Source: Paraglaciecola sp. T6c (GTDB lineage Bacteria > Pseudomonadota > Gammaproteobacteria > Enterobacterales > Alteromonadaceae). Taken from it: a stretch of 64,000 nt of DNA. Made by a program: the position numbers and the translations under genes. Below, one piece after another: positions 26,775 through 36,466 of this stretch. The notes beneath the pieces are model-generated. The model ran no database searches. It saw only the letters and a program-made list of their open reading frames with translations, and was not told the origin of the DNA. How positions within the stretch are numbered: the first letter of the stretch is position 1; each line of letters opens with the position of its first letter. Location of the stretch: the NCBI RefSeq assembly GCF_000014225.1, contig NC_008228.1:4898001-4962000 (forward strand), written 5' to 3'.

Positions 26775-28595
26775 CTAGGGATCAATTTCTTCTGTTAGTT
26801 GTTTTTGCACCTCTAACAGGCCTGCCTGCACACTATTTGAACAATCTTCAGGTAATAACCAAATTAACCGTGTCCTTGCTCTACTTCCACCCACATACAT
26901 CAGCTGGCGCATCTGCTCATCAGCCAGCTCTTCTACCCCGATTAGGATAACGGTGGAGGCTTCAAGGCCTTTGAAACCGTGAATTGTTTCCCAGACAATA
27001 TCCGTCTTGTTAGCGTCCCGGTATCTTTTCAAGGGGCGGTTCAGCATACCAGGTTCGAAGAGTATATCGGGGATCAGATCTTTGCGGGCGGTAAGGATGG
27101 CAATATCAAAGGGCGATTGATCCACTTTGGCGTATTCTCGCAGGGTATCGTTGATATAGCTGCGCAAAAGTTTGATAAAAGTTTTTTGATTAGAGAAATA
27201 ATCAATAACTGGCGCGGGGCCTTCGACTGTCATTACCTCACAGGAACCTGCCTTGCTGAAGCCATACACATGGATGGCAACAGGGCGCGTGTTACGGCAG
27301 TTTTCTACCAACTCTAATGTGGCTCGAGTGTAACGCTCCAACCTATCTAGCGCCTTCTCTTCAAAATTATTGGTATAGAGCGCCTGCGCCCTGTCCATGG
27401 CTACCAACCATTTTCCACCTTTGCGAGGCTCATCGGGTGGTGGAGTCAGCCCGTCTTTAAGTAGCAAATCTAAGACATCAAGAAAGGCTTCACTCATCAG
27501 ATCTTGGCCCTCATCCATAATGATGCGGTCGAACAACGCGGCATCACCGAGGCTATCTATCGCTTCTGCTACTAGATCAAAACAGCGTTGATTAAAATCA
27601 CCCCAGTCACTGGAGAAGGTAGTGGTTAAGCCTGCCTGATTACGCAAGCCTTTAACCAACTGGTGGTAGTTATCGATGGTCACTGTTGCCATCTCAGGAA
27701 ACTGAGCGGCCTTGCTCTGTAACAGGCGGGCCAGATTAACGTTGTAACAAACCAGAAGCACCTTCTCACCTTTTACAGCACACTCTTTGGCGAACTCAAA
27801 GGCCAGTAGCGTTTTGCCGGTGCCGGCTGCTCCTTCAATAATGGCGCGCGGGGTGGATTTGCTCCTAGTGGCGATCAGTAACTGGCACTGTTTTTCTGTG
27901 AGCCTAATTAAGCTCTGTTCTGCCTCACGTGTCGCTTGGCCAAGGCCTGTGTAGCACTCGACGCGGGGGCGCAGTAGCTCTTTCAATTCATCACGGGTAG
28001 TGGGCGGCAAGCCGTTTTGCATCTGACGACCATTGCGCAACCTGGGGAACTTTTTGCGGTTGTTATCTTCACGCCAGTATTCGACTAAGGAGTTTGTCCA
28101 ATCGACCAGCCCTTCAGGAAAGTGTTTCTGATCAAGCAGCATCTCATGGTCGATTTCCGGGTCATCTTCAGGTAGCTCGGGTATACAATGTGGCATTATC
28201 ACACCCCATCCCCAGGGCAGGCGCTCGGTAAGCTCTTTATGGCCTGCTTTCTTCAGGTACCTTTCGATGGCAAAGTAGGCGTCCATGGTCTGCTTGAATG
28301 GGCTTTCGTTTTTTTCCCGATCGGGCTTTCCTCGTTTTTCTTGCACCCATTTTCCGGCTTTATTTCGGTAGTTCTTGCCCCCTTTTACTTCAATCACCAG
28401 TACACCTTGATCAGTGATTACCACAAAATCCGCTTCGCCTGACTTTTTGAATTCGTGGTTTTTTAACCGAAGGGAATGCAACACCAACCAGTCATCAGGC
28501 GTATGTTTTTTTAGCTGAGTAAAAACTTCCTGTTCGCCATACGGCACTCGCTCATCACCGGCTTCTCCAGGTGTTGGGGGAATCATCTGCGCCAT
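26775..28595 (-). CDS. NERD-domain nuclease fused to SF1 (UvrD-like) helicase
   Basis: This 606-residue protein combines a nuclease-related domain with a DNA helicase. The NERD core is at about 35-80: ADFVVITDQGVLVIEVKGG has the D-(x)n-E-x-K pattern of PD-(D/E)xK nucleases. The helicase follows with Walker A EGAAGTGKTLLAFEF (near 255), Walker B IIMDEGQDL (near 360), motif V HGFKGLEASTVILIG and motif VI YVGGSRARTRLIW. The ATG overlaps the drmB stop by one base (TAATG), so it is coupled to drmB. Similar fusions occur in phage-defence loci; here it may replace the nuclease function of the missing DrmC. Confidence 0.85.
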   Translation of the reverse strand: MAQMIPPTPGEAGDERVPYGEQEVFTQLKKHTPDDWLVLHSLRLKNHEFKKSGEADFVVITDQGVLVIEVKGGKNYRNKAGKWVQEKRGKPDREKNESPFKQTMDAYFAIERYLKKAGHKELTERLPWGWGVIMPHCIPELPEDDPEIDHEMLLDQKHFPEGLVDWTNSLVEYWREDNNRKKFPRLRNGRQMQNGLPPTTRDELKELLRPRVECYTGLGQATREAEQSLIRLTEKQCQLLIATRSKSTPRAIIEGAAGTGKTLLAFEFAKECAVKGEKVLLVCYNVNLARLLQSKAAQFPEMATVTIDNYHQLVKGLRNQAGLTTTFSSDWGDFNQRCFDLVAEAIDSLGDAALFDRIIMDEGQDLMSEAFLDVLDLLLKDGLTPPPDEPRKGGKWLVAMDRAQALYTNNFEEKALDRLERYTRATLELVENCRNTRPVAIHVYGFSKAGSCEVMTVEGPAPVIDYFSNQKTFIKLLRSYINDTLREYAKVDQSPFDIAILTARKDLIPDILFEPGMLNRPLKRYRDANKTDIVWETIHGFKGLEASTVILIGVEELADEQMRQLMYVGGSRARTRLIWLLPEDCSNSVQAGLLEVQKQLTEEIDP

Positions 28596-30535
28596 TAATG
28601 ATTATCTCCGTGAAGGTAGTCATGAAAGAAACCGATCTCTGGGTTATCGGGTGTACCGACCAGCAAAGCTCTATCGAGTAACAGGTTACGTTGCTCACAA
28701 CTGGTTTCTGACACTAGAGAACAGGCATGGCAGGCGGCCAAGTTAAGCGCATCAACGCCTTGCCCTGCACTTTCAATACACAGGGGATCAGAGGAACACC
28801 AGCGGGCATTTTCTAATGATGAGGCCATCATCTTGTCGAGATTCTCAGGCTCACCCTGGCGTACGAGGCCACCCAAAGTACCGTCCGCGCTGCCCGAAGC
28901 GGTATACAATAATACGCCGCACCACTGCTCACCTTCACTGCGGCCATAGAACAGACGCTCACGTATCGATGCACTGGAATAACCGCATTCCAGTGAGAGC
29001 TGTTTGATTAACAGATGAGATAAGGTGTGGATCATTAGGTAGCCGGGGGCTACTAAGTCCATATCAATGTCTTCGATTCCACGGTCTTCACAGTAGCGTA
29101 GATAGTTGGCAACCAACGGGGCGATATGAGTTAGTACCGCTTCGTCAGTTTCCCACTCTGCCAAGCGATCTTTGGAGAGCTCAAAGTAAATACCTTCACC
29201 GCGGGTTTCTATAGCCGGGAGCCAGTCTTCAGGGAATTTTGATAAGGGCGCACAGGCTTGACTGTAACTGTCGGCAACAGGTGAGCTCTCTATTCGCTGG
29301 AACCCTCGAAGGGCGCGAACCTCTCTAAGGCGATGCACTTTGGCGAGAAGTTCCAGATAGTCCTTCAGTAAATGTGCTTTCTGTAAGTCGTAGTCCTCGA
29401 CAACTTTATTTTCAAAATCATCCTCTAACTGGTCTTCATCGGAGTCATGAGTGAGCGCCTGCCTCTCACGGTCTTTCTGCTGGGCTTCGGTCAGCTTCTG
29501 ACCACCTGCCGCTGCATTTTCTAGCAGGATATCCATTGCCATGCCAATCTGGTCACGTTCATAACGGCGAAAACCAGGAATGCCGTTTTGGAACAGATTG
29601 ATGTACATCTCTCGATCAATGGCTTTACCGTCGGCATGATCCTGCTTGAGGGAATTAAGAATAGGCCTTCCCCTAACAACGATTTCCTGTATCAATTTTG
29701 ATGATAGCGGCGGTATGGAAATGGCCGATGCCGAAACAGGGAAATAGATGTTGGATGCACCTCGAAGCAATGTCCGCACAGGCCTTTCGCAAGGCTCACA
29801 TGTCCCATCATCATTTCTAGAGCCCAACCACGGGCGATAGCCTTTACAGCTCCACGCAATGGCATCTTTATTGAATACGCCCTCTAGGCTCCGTGAAGCG
29901 CCACAGTCTTTCGCTTTGCATTGAACCACCAAACCTGAAATGCCAGCTTTCTTGCCCTTTGCCTCCAAATAGATTTCGGGGCTCTTGCATGTTGTTTCTC
30001 CTGACTGTGAATGAGCCCACCAAGTCCAAGGAAAATCATCAATATGCCCGGGTGAATTACCACTGGCATCCCCATCTCCCGGGTGACACGCGACTACCAA
30101 CCTAGTTGGCACGCCATAACCATTACAGTCATTAGCACTACACTTGGGAGGCGCGTCGATTTCTTCATCGAAGCGAATGTTGACGTGACCTAAGCGGTGG
30201 CATTCATTGCATTCCAACCATTCAGGAAAACGGTAAGCCGGCACGGGCACAGGGTTATCATCGTCTTCGGCAGAGGGAGGCATCAGAAATCGATCAACAC
30301 CTAACGATGCCGCTAGGGTGGGTTCGGAGACTTCCTGCATTTCATCCACTGGCCAAAGGTGTGTACCAGCCACAATGACCGAATTGGCGATAGCGCCGCC
30401 TTTAAAGGTACGTAATTCATAGAGAGAACCCGGCCCATAGGTCGTAACCGTCTGGCTGCGACTAACCTTGCCAATCGGGCCCTTTTTCATTCCGCGGTTA
30501 GTCCCACCCTTTTTTCCAAATCTTGGTTTAGCCAT
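28595..30535 (-). CDS. drmB: DrmB, DUF1998-domain DISARM protein
   Basis: DrmB is one of the two core DISARM proteins and partners with DrmA; in the known complex it occludes or recruits DNA at the helicase. The basic N-terminus (FGKKGGTNRGMKKGPIGK) and TYGPGSLYEL are typical. A zinc-ribbon-like group (CNECHRLGH, later CSANDC) lies near 115-150 and another near 205-265. The C-terminal DUF1998 domain shows the cysteine cluster in CIESAGQGVDALNLAACHAC and SETSCEQRNLLLDRALL. Length is 646 aa. It starts two bases after the drmA stop and overlaps the NERD-helicase gene by one base, so the three form one coupled unit. Confidence 0.88.
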   Translation of the reverse strand: MAKPRFGKKGGTNRGMKKGPIGKVSRSQTVTTYGPGSLYELRTFKGGAIANSVIVAGTHLWPVDEMQEVSEPTLAASLGVDRFLMPPSAEDDDNPVPVPAYRFPEWLECNECHRLGHVNIRFDEEIDAPPKCSANDCNGYGVPTRLVVACHPGDGDASGNSPGHIDDFPWTWWAHSQSGETTCKSPEIYLEAKGKKAGISGLVVQCKAKDCGASRSLEGVFNKDAIAWSCKGYRPWLGSRNDDGTCEPCERPVRTLLRGASNIYFPVSASAISIPPLSSKLIQEIVVRGRPILNSLKQDHADGKAIDREMYINLFQNGIPGFRRYERDQIGMAMDILLENAAAGGQKLTEAQQKDRERQALTHDSDEDQLEDDFENKVVEDYDLQKAHLLKDYLELLAKVHRLREVRALRGFQRIESSPVADSYSQACAPLSKFPEDWLPAIETRGEGIYFELSKDRLAEWETDEAVLTHIAPLVANYLRYCEDRGIEDIDMDLVAPGYLMIHTLSHLLIKQLSLECGYSSASIRERLFYGRSEGEQWCGVLLYTASGSADGTLGGLVRQGEPENLDKMMASSLENARWCSSDPLCIESAGQGVDALNLAACHACSLVSETSCEQRNLLLDRALLVGTPDNPEIGFFHDYLHGDNH

Positions 30536-30537
30536 AA

Positions 30538-33500
30538 TTATTTTTTGTATATCAGTTCAACGTTAGTGGGCGGTTCAACATCGCGCATGGATGTTGGTGT
30601 TTTGATGCGGCCATCATCGGTATACTCGTCTGGACTTTTGAGTAACTCGTACTTATCCAGATCTTCTCGTTTTTTGCGTAGCTCTTTTTTACGTTTCCAT
30701 GGTAGCTGCCAGTAGACATTATCCTGGCCACCGTCACGAACTCCTTCGGCAAACTCGACCCAGTATTTAATTAATTCTTCCAGATAATCGCGAGTACTAT
30801 CCTGTTCTGCGCTATCAACAATACCTGCTCGCTCAGTGATGTAATCTGCCAGCTCTTCAACTTGCTGCCTGATCCCTTGCTTGAGGATATTGCCTGCAGA
30901 AATATCTTGGCGTAGTTCATCGATCGACTGGCGCACCATCGCAAAAAGCACTGCGTGAAGCGCCCGGTCTCTGGCGCGAGAAGCATAAGGTGTAACACTT
31001 GTGGATTCGACATGACGGTAGAACGCCAGATGAAAGGCTTTGAAACGCTCGTAGTGGGAGCGATCTCTCGGCCGGGTCCAGTTATACATAGCGAAGACGA
31101 TACCTGCACTGTCGGGCTCTCGACCTACCCGGCTGGATGCCTGAATGTACTCAGCAGTATTTTTTGGCTGGCCGTTCACAATCATAGCGTTGAGTCGACC
31201 GACATCGACACCCACTGAAATCATATTGGTCGAGAGCACAACATCCACTGCAGGGTTATCGTCATCTTCATCTTTACCCACATTAAGCTGGTCAAGAATT
31301 TCCCCAAGCTGCTGCTGATTGAGCTGGCTGGTAAGCTCTCTTTTTTGAGGGAGCTCTCTTACTTTTTGTCCTTTAGATAAAGGGATTGAATCCAGATAAC
31401 GGGGTACGTCATCCTCGAGTAGTACGAGTGCACCACCTAATTCACGCAAGCTGTTAAAATACATCACCAAGGAATAGAAAGGGTCTTTGCAGTCATCGTC
31501 GAGATACATATTTGCCTGAGATATATTACCTGCAAGGCGCGAAAGCGAATGTTTGGGTGAGCGCCCCTGACAGTGAAGCCCAACGTATAATCGGTCCTGG
31601 GTGTCATCCACCTGATAGAAAAACGAATCACTCGCGCTGATACCACTGGGCGGAAACTGGGCGAGCTTTCTGTTGAACAGTTTTCTTACATGCTCTTCAG
31701 CTCGCCTAATCGTAGCGGTTGAACCAACAATTTTTACCCGTCCCTCTTCCGTCTGCGTCAGGTAATCTATTGCGCCCTCGTAAAGGGACGTTACAGTACC
31801 AAGCGCATCGGAGATCAGATGTAGCTCATCCTGAATAATCAGATCGGGCCTGCGTGCACCATCGCCAAAGAGCACTTTCATATCGGGCACCCATGACATC
31901 ATGGCAAATTTATCCACGGTGCCAATAACGATTGATGGCGGATGTTCGTAAATTTGCTCATCAACAATCAAAATCGGCAGCCCAGAATTAAAATCACAAT
32001 CGCTATTTGAACAGGGAGTTATCAGCTCCTTCGTACCCTCGCTGATAGTTTGCTGATGCATATGCAGATCGCTCTTACACCAAGGGCACTTCTGAATCGG
32101 TAGCGTGGTGCACTGATCATCATCACCCTCACCATCAATAATTTCAGCAGCGCGCTTTAAGTAGTTGGGGGTTGCGGCACCACCAACAAACAGGCCGATG
32201 GTAAACGCTTTTTGTATTTCAAATTCAGGGTGCTGCCCACTTTTCACATGCTGCGCACTGACAACATTGGCGGCACAAATCATGGTAGCGGCACGCTCAA
32301 ATTGTTGAATGGTCAACAAGCGAAGTGTGTAACGGGTAAGTACCGCGGTACCGGCTGCTTCCGCTGGCGTTGCTGCGGTCAAACGACGATAGAAAAGTAA
32401 CATAGCCGAAAGACCGAGATATGCCTCGGTTTTACCACCACCGGTTGGGAACCAAATGAGATCCAACACATCACGCTCTTCGTGGCCGCGCTCCATCGTT
32501 GAAGGCAATGACAGCAGCACAAAGGCCAGCTGAAAAATACGCCAACGCGGCTCTTTATCAGGCCGGGACTGCCGCATACTGGCTGCGATGGTTTCGTTAG
32601 CTAGGCAGAAGGCCTGCCAAGCATTACTATTTTTCTCGTCAGCAAGATAGTCGATCCCTACATCAATACGTTTGAACTGGTCCCGACAAATTTGAATATT
32701 CTTTCCGGCTACATTAATGACCCTCGCTTTGTCCCTACCAAAGCCTTTAGTGACAACAGGTATTTCATCTTCACGATCATTTATCCACTGACCGTAAACG
32801 TCAGTAAGATTTCTTAGCTTTTTAATAATTCCAGCTTTGTTGTTTTGCTTTGAAAGCACATCCAGATTAAGAAATTCTGTGTCATTAAATAAAGGCTTAT
32901 TGTTACTGTCACTAAAATCAACTGGTAAGTCAGCCGAGGCCTTGGTGACCTTTTGACGGGGTATCCAGATACTTTTAACTTCACTGACAGTGTCAGTGTC
33001 TTCGTCCCACTGAGCTGAACAGCCATGACCTACGGCATACTGCTTGGCATTGTGATAGAGCAGCTCATAGAGCCAAAACTCATCATCATCAACTTTGTTA
33101 CCGGTGTTGACGCGCCCCTTAAACGGCACGCTGTCCTGCGCGCTGAGCTTAACTTCTGGCTGGTAGATAATTCGGCTGTAACGGTTTTCAGGGATGTAAT
33201 CACGATTATTGATTAATACTATCGTTAGGATTATGGCCTCATCTGTTTCTCGTAGTATTTTACGAACCTCTATTCCGTTATTGCTGTAGATGGTCTCTTT
33301 ACCATTCGGGGATGCTGCGATGACATTAATCTCACAGCTTTGCCGGTAACCCTTTCGTTGCCAAGCATTCGGGCCATGTTGCTGTCGTTCTTTTTTCCAA
33401 TTGTAAATTGATTTACGTTCTGCATGACAATTGCAAAAACCAATATATTCACCCCAGGTAAAATCGAGACCAACTGTCTGATCAACTTTTTCGAGCTGGG

Positions 33501-33753
33501 TTGAAATACCCATGGCGCTCTGCTGAGCGCAGTTAGCCATATTGAGGATACCTTCGGCTGCATCGTCGGCCATGCCGGTGGCGTTGTCCTGATCATCTTC
33601 GTCTGGGTCGATCATTTCACCCACAGGCCATAGCATTGCAGTGTGATAGAAATCCCAAGGGTTATCTTCGATGACTTCATCATCAGTACCGGGTCCGACG
33701 AAATAGCGATCCACTTCTTCGAGAATTCTTTCTCTCGCTTCCTGATTATTCAT
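30538..33753 (-). CDS. drmA: DrmA, SF2 helicase of DISARM
   Basis: DrmA is the large DISARM helicase that translocates on DNA with DrmB. In this 1071-residue protein I see Walker A WFPTGGGKTEAYLGL (near 434), the DExH box IIQDELHLI (near 646), motif III GSTATIRRAEEH, a zinc-binding cluster (CPWC ... CSNSDC, near 555-590), and motifs V-VI TNMISVGVDVGRLNAM and EYIQASSRVGRE (near 848-875). The acidic N-terminal region (DPDEDDQDNATGMADDAAEG) is also typical. The gene begins six bases after the UvrD-like gene and ends two bases before drmB. Confidence 0.9.
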   Translation of the reverse strand: MNNQEARERILEEVDRYFVGPGTDDEVIEDNPWDFYHTAMLWPVGEMIDPDEDDQDNATGMADDAAEGILNMANCAQQSAMGISTQLEKVDQTVGLDFTWGEYIGFCNCHAERKSIYNWKKERQQHGPNAWQRKGYRQSCEINVIAASPNGKETIYSNNGIEVRKILRETDEAIILTIVLINNRDYIPENRYSRIIYQPEVKLSAQDSVPFKGRVNTGNKVDDDEFWLYELLYHNAKQYAVGHGCSAQWDEDTDTVSEVKSIWIPRQKVTKASADLPVDFSDSNNKPLFNDTEFLNLDVLSKQNNKAGIIKKLRNLTDVYGQWINDREDEIPVVTKGFGRDKARVINVAGKNIQICRDQFKRIDVGIDYLADEKNSNAWQAFCLANETIAASMRQSRPDKEPRWRIFQLAFVLLSLPSTMERGHEERDVLDLIWFPTGGGKTEAYLGLSAMLLFYRRLTAATPAEAAGTAVLTRYTLRLLTIQQFERAATMICAANVVSAQHVKSGQHPEFEIQKAFTIGLFVGGAATPNYLKRAAEIIDGEGDDDQCTTLPIQKCPWCKSDLHMHQQTISEGTKELITPCSNSDCDFNSGLPILIVDEQIYEHPPSIVIGTVDKFAMMSWVPDMKVLFGDGARRPDLIIQDELHLISDALGTVTSLYEGAIDYLTQTEEGRVKIVGSTATIRRAEEHVRKLFNRKLAQFPPSGISASDSFFYQVDDTQDRLYVGLHCQGRSPKHSLSRLAGNISQANMYLDDDCKDPFYSLVMYFNSLRELGGALVLLEDDVPRYLDSIPLSKGQKVRELPQKRELTSQLNQQQLGEILDQLNVGKDEDDDNPAVDVVLSTNMISVGVDVGRLNAMIVNGQPKNTAEYIQASSRVGREPDSAGIVFAMYNWTRPRDRSHYERFKAFHLAFYRHVESTSVTPYASRARDRALHAVLFAMVRQSIDELRQDISAGNILKQGIRQQVEELADYITERAGIVDSAEQDSTRDYLEELIKYWVEFAEGVRDGGQDNVYWQLPWKRKKELRKKREDLDKYELLKSPDEYTDDGRIKTPTSMRDVEPPTNVELIYKK

Positions 33754-33759
33754 TAAACG

Positions 33760-36105
33760 TTATTCTCCTGTTGCTCTTGAGAGTGGGAAAAAACCTTGTA
33801 TTAATGGGAACACCATGACGCCGGCTGGGCCAATGTGTCTAGCGAGGATGGGTGATTGAATTGGGTGGACGATGGTTTGGTAATTCAGGCCCCCCCCCAA
33901 ATTCATCATCGCACCACCATCTCCGTAGGCAGCAACCCACTGGTCGTTTTCTTTTTTAAGTGACATTGCATTTAAATCTTTCTGGAGAGGTCCGCTAACG
34001 GCGCAAATTTTAACTGATTTATTGCCTGTAAGCATAAAAAGACAATAATTATGGTCTAGCTCTTTATTACGACTCACGGCCCTAATAATAAACCTGTGAT
34101 TTTCTTTATAGCAAGATAAGTAGTTCACAAGCGCTTCTTGATCGACGCTTCCATTTTCCAAGATAAATAGCGCTTCCAAATTAAAGTCTTCCACACCTAA
34201 TATTTGATTAAACTTCGTGCCATTCTGCGAGTAACGATAATGACCACCCCACCCCCTTTTCATATAACCACCGAAAGGCACCTGTTTTTTTGGAAGTAGA
34301 GATATACTCTTCTTAGCTCGAGTTATTGCCACATAAAGCACGCGCACTTCTTCGTCCGTAATATTGTTCTGACTTGGCTGGATAGCCACTACATTTTTAT
34401 ATTCGAGGCCTTTGGCTTTATGAACTGTTGAAACGATTAATCCTTTTTCGGACGAATCACCTTTTATTGCAGGGGAAAGATATTTTAGGCGAAAGGCCAA
34501 CTCGTCAAGGTTAATAACGTTATGCCTCACTAAACGTTCGTTGTTTAGAAAATTATCGAGCTCACTTTCAGAGGGAATTGTGCTTGCCGAAACGTTAGAA
34601 TGGACACGACTTATAAAATTTTGATAGGTAATTACCTCTTGCTGGTAGTGCATGACCGCTTCACCGATCCATGCCGGCCATGGCCGCCCAATTGCTCCAG
34701 CATTAACGGTGCAAGAATTGCCCTGCTCCTGGTGCCAGTTTAGCCACCGGAAAACCTCGCCATTAGAACGGCAGAGTAAGGCATCAACTGACTCGCTATT
34801 GAATTTTTCAATCAACTGTTCCTGTGAAATATCAGGAATTAGCTTCACTAAAGCAGAAAATTTATCCTCGGCTGTTATCCCTAAATTATCAAGGATCAAT
34901 TTTGCGTCAGCGGCCAGTTGTTTCATTTCTGATGTTTCGTAGCGGTGTGATTCTTTTAGCTCAAATTGCTCTAATCCACCACTGAGATGGTCCTGTACTT
35001 TTTGTAGGAACTCTGCAGAATCTGTTTGGTTTTCCTTGATTTGGTAATCGTTCAGGGACTGGTGAGGATCCCCTAACAAAGTAACGGAGCCTTTACGAGC
35101 GAGAATTCGCTTAACCAACTCAAAAACCATATCGGCACGTACGCCAACCAGATCTTGTATTTCATCAACAAATAAATAACGGGAACGGCCAATACGGTCC
35201 GTTACTTGGCTTAACTCTACTGTCTCAAGTTTTTCAGTAAGCAGCTGAATCCTTGCATCATAGGTTTGTCCAGCAATGTCATAGCCACCATCATTTAACA
35301 ACCAAGTAGCGTAAGCATCAAAGGTTTTTACCTGCACATACCGCAGACTGCTTGGCGCGCCATCCTTAATTGCTTTAGATATACGCTCCCGAACTTCTCC
35401 AACTGCTGCACGGGTAAAGCTCAACACCAGTAGTTCCCCAGCATCCACCTCTCGGTAGGATTTGGTGATGGCGTAAACCAGCCTTTCAATTAATGTGTGG
35501 GTTTTTCCTGTTCCCGGAGGCGCTAGGACAAGAAAACTTCTATCAAGCCTTGCCTCGATAACGGCCTGCTGCGGGGGTTTATCTTGCTCTTTGAAATCGG
35601 CTACAGGTAAGCGACCAACAGATACTTCATCAGGTCTTACATCCTCTAGATCGGCGTCCGGATCCCTTGTGTTATCGACATAGTCGGCCTTTATAGACCA
35701 TCTGTTATCTTCACCTTTTGTAAAAACATCCTGATAACTGTGAAGGGTCCTAGTCACCAATTGACGGGGTTCATTTAATGATCCTGATAACGATCTGGGT
35801 TTTTGATTAGGTGTTTTTTTTAACTCATCTTTAATCCTTTCAACCAAGTCTATATTTTCAACAACTATCGTTACACTTACGTTTTTTTTTGCAGGATAGT
35901 CATCCAAAAATTTACTTGTCGTATCAGATTGTTCCTTTTCTATCACCCCCCATTGATTATCAGAATTCTTGTGAAAAATGTTGGTTCTAGAATGGAGAAT
36001 TGAATTTATCTTTCCTCGATTTTCATTCAAATCTGAAGCAAGCATCCTAGCTTTCACCCATGGATTTGACGCAAGATAAGCAGCAACCTTATCTAAAAGG
36101 GACAT
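33760..36105 (-). CDS. UvrD/Rep-family helicase with duplicated N-terminal DNA-binding-like modules
   Basis: This 781-residue SF1 helicase has Walker A APPGTGKTHTLIERL (near 197), Walker B FVDEIQDL (near 312), a GDPHQSLNDYQ motif III, motif V HKAKGLEYKNVVAIQ and motif VI VAITRAKKSI. The first 130 residues hold two similar modules, each ending in a F-H/T-K-x-x-D-N-x-W pattern (FHKNSDNQWGV near 50 and FTKGEDNRWSI near 130), probably winged-helix folds (inference). A G9 run lies at about residue 736; a slip there would change the last 45 residues or so. drmA follows after six bases. It is not DrmD (SNF2) and not DrmC, so it appears specific to this variant. Confidence 0.85.
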   Translation of the reverse strand: MSLLDKVAAYLASNPWVKARMLASDLNENRGKINSILHSRTNIFHKNSDNQWGVIEKEQSDTTSKFLDDYPAKKNVSVTIVVENIDLVERIKDELKKTPNQKPRSLSGSLNEPRQLVTRTLHSYQDVFTKGEDNRWSIKADYVDNTRDPDADLEDVRPDEVSVGRLPVADFKEQDKPPQQAVIEARLDRSFLVLAPPGTGKTHTLIERLVYAITKSYREVDAGELLVLSFTRAAVGEVRERISKAIKDGAPSSLRYVQVKTFDAYATWLLNDGGYDIAGQTYDARIQLLTEKLETVELSQVTDRIGRSRYLFVDEIQDLVGVRADMVFELVKRILARKGSVTLLGDPHQSLNDYQIKENQTDSAEFLQKVQDHLSGGLEQFELKESHRYETSEMKQLAADAKLILDNLGITAEDKFSALVKLIPDISQEQLIEKFNSESVDALLCRSNGEVFRWLNWHQEQGNSCTVNAGAIGRPWPAWIGEAVMHYQQEVITYQNFISRVHSNVSASTIPSESELDNFLNNERLVRHNVINLDELAFRLKYLSPAIKGDSSEKGLIVSTVHKAKGLEYKNVVAIQPSQNNITDEEVRVLYVAITRAKKSISLLPKKQVPFGGYMKRGWGGHYRYSQNGTKFNQILGVEDFNLEALFILENGSVDQEALVNYLSCYKENHRFIIRAVSRNKELDHNYCLFMLTGNKSVKICAVSGPLQKDLNAMSLKKENDQWVAAYGDGGAMMNLGGGLNYQTIVHPIQSPILARHIGPAGVMVFPLIQGFFPLSRATGE
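33890..33898 (-). repeat. G9 homopolymer inside the UvrD-like gene
   Basis: Nine C on the plus strand give G9 in the coding strand, encoding part of NLGGGLNYQ near the C-terminus. Tracts of this length are prone to slippage. Confidence 0.92.
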
Positions 36106-36466
36106 GAGAGTCTGCTGAGACAGCTTCGTTGAAATATAGAAATCAGACGAGGAATTGAGTCACCATACTTTAGTGACAATTCCTTTATCCGATAAAACGC
36201 AAGGTATACTAACTCCAAATCACTTGCCATAAATATTCATATCCATTGAACGTAAATCATTGTTTTTAATATTTTTATACAAATGAGATTACTATTTTTA
36301 CCAATAAAAGCAAAGTAGTTATTTTTTACCATTGTTTCTTCTCGTGAGCGTAATTTAACAGTGCATTCATATTAAATAAGCGCATAGCAACTAAAAGCCC
36401 ACGGTCGGCAAAACCGAAGTATTCAGGCGTATATTTAATCAAATTCACTAATTTCTTAATTTTCCC
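36106..36466. other. 361-base gap upstream of the helicase operon
   Basis: Strongly A/T rich with no ORF. It must hold the promoter of the 36105-to-23386 operon (minus strand). I see no operator with confidence and no terminator for the methyltransferase/HNH gene beyond a short AT-rich tail. Confidence 0.45.

Noticed and set aside
33760-36105. Considered calling the UvrD-like helicase DrmE or DrmD
   Set aside because: It has UvrD/Rep motifs and not SNF2 motifs, and I cannot support the DrmE assignment from sequence alone.
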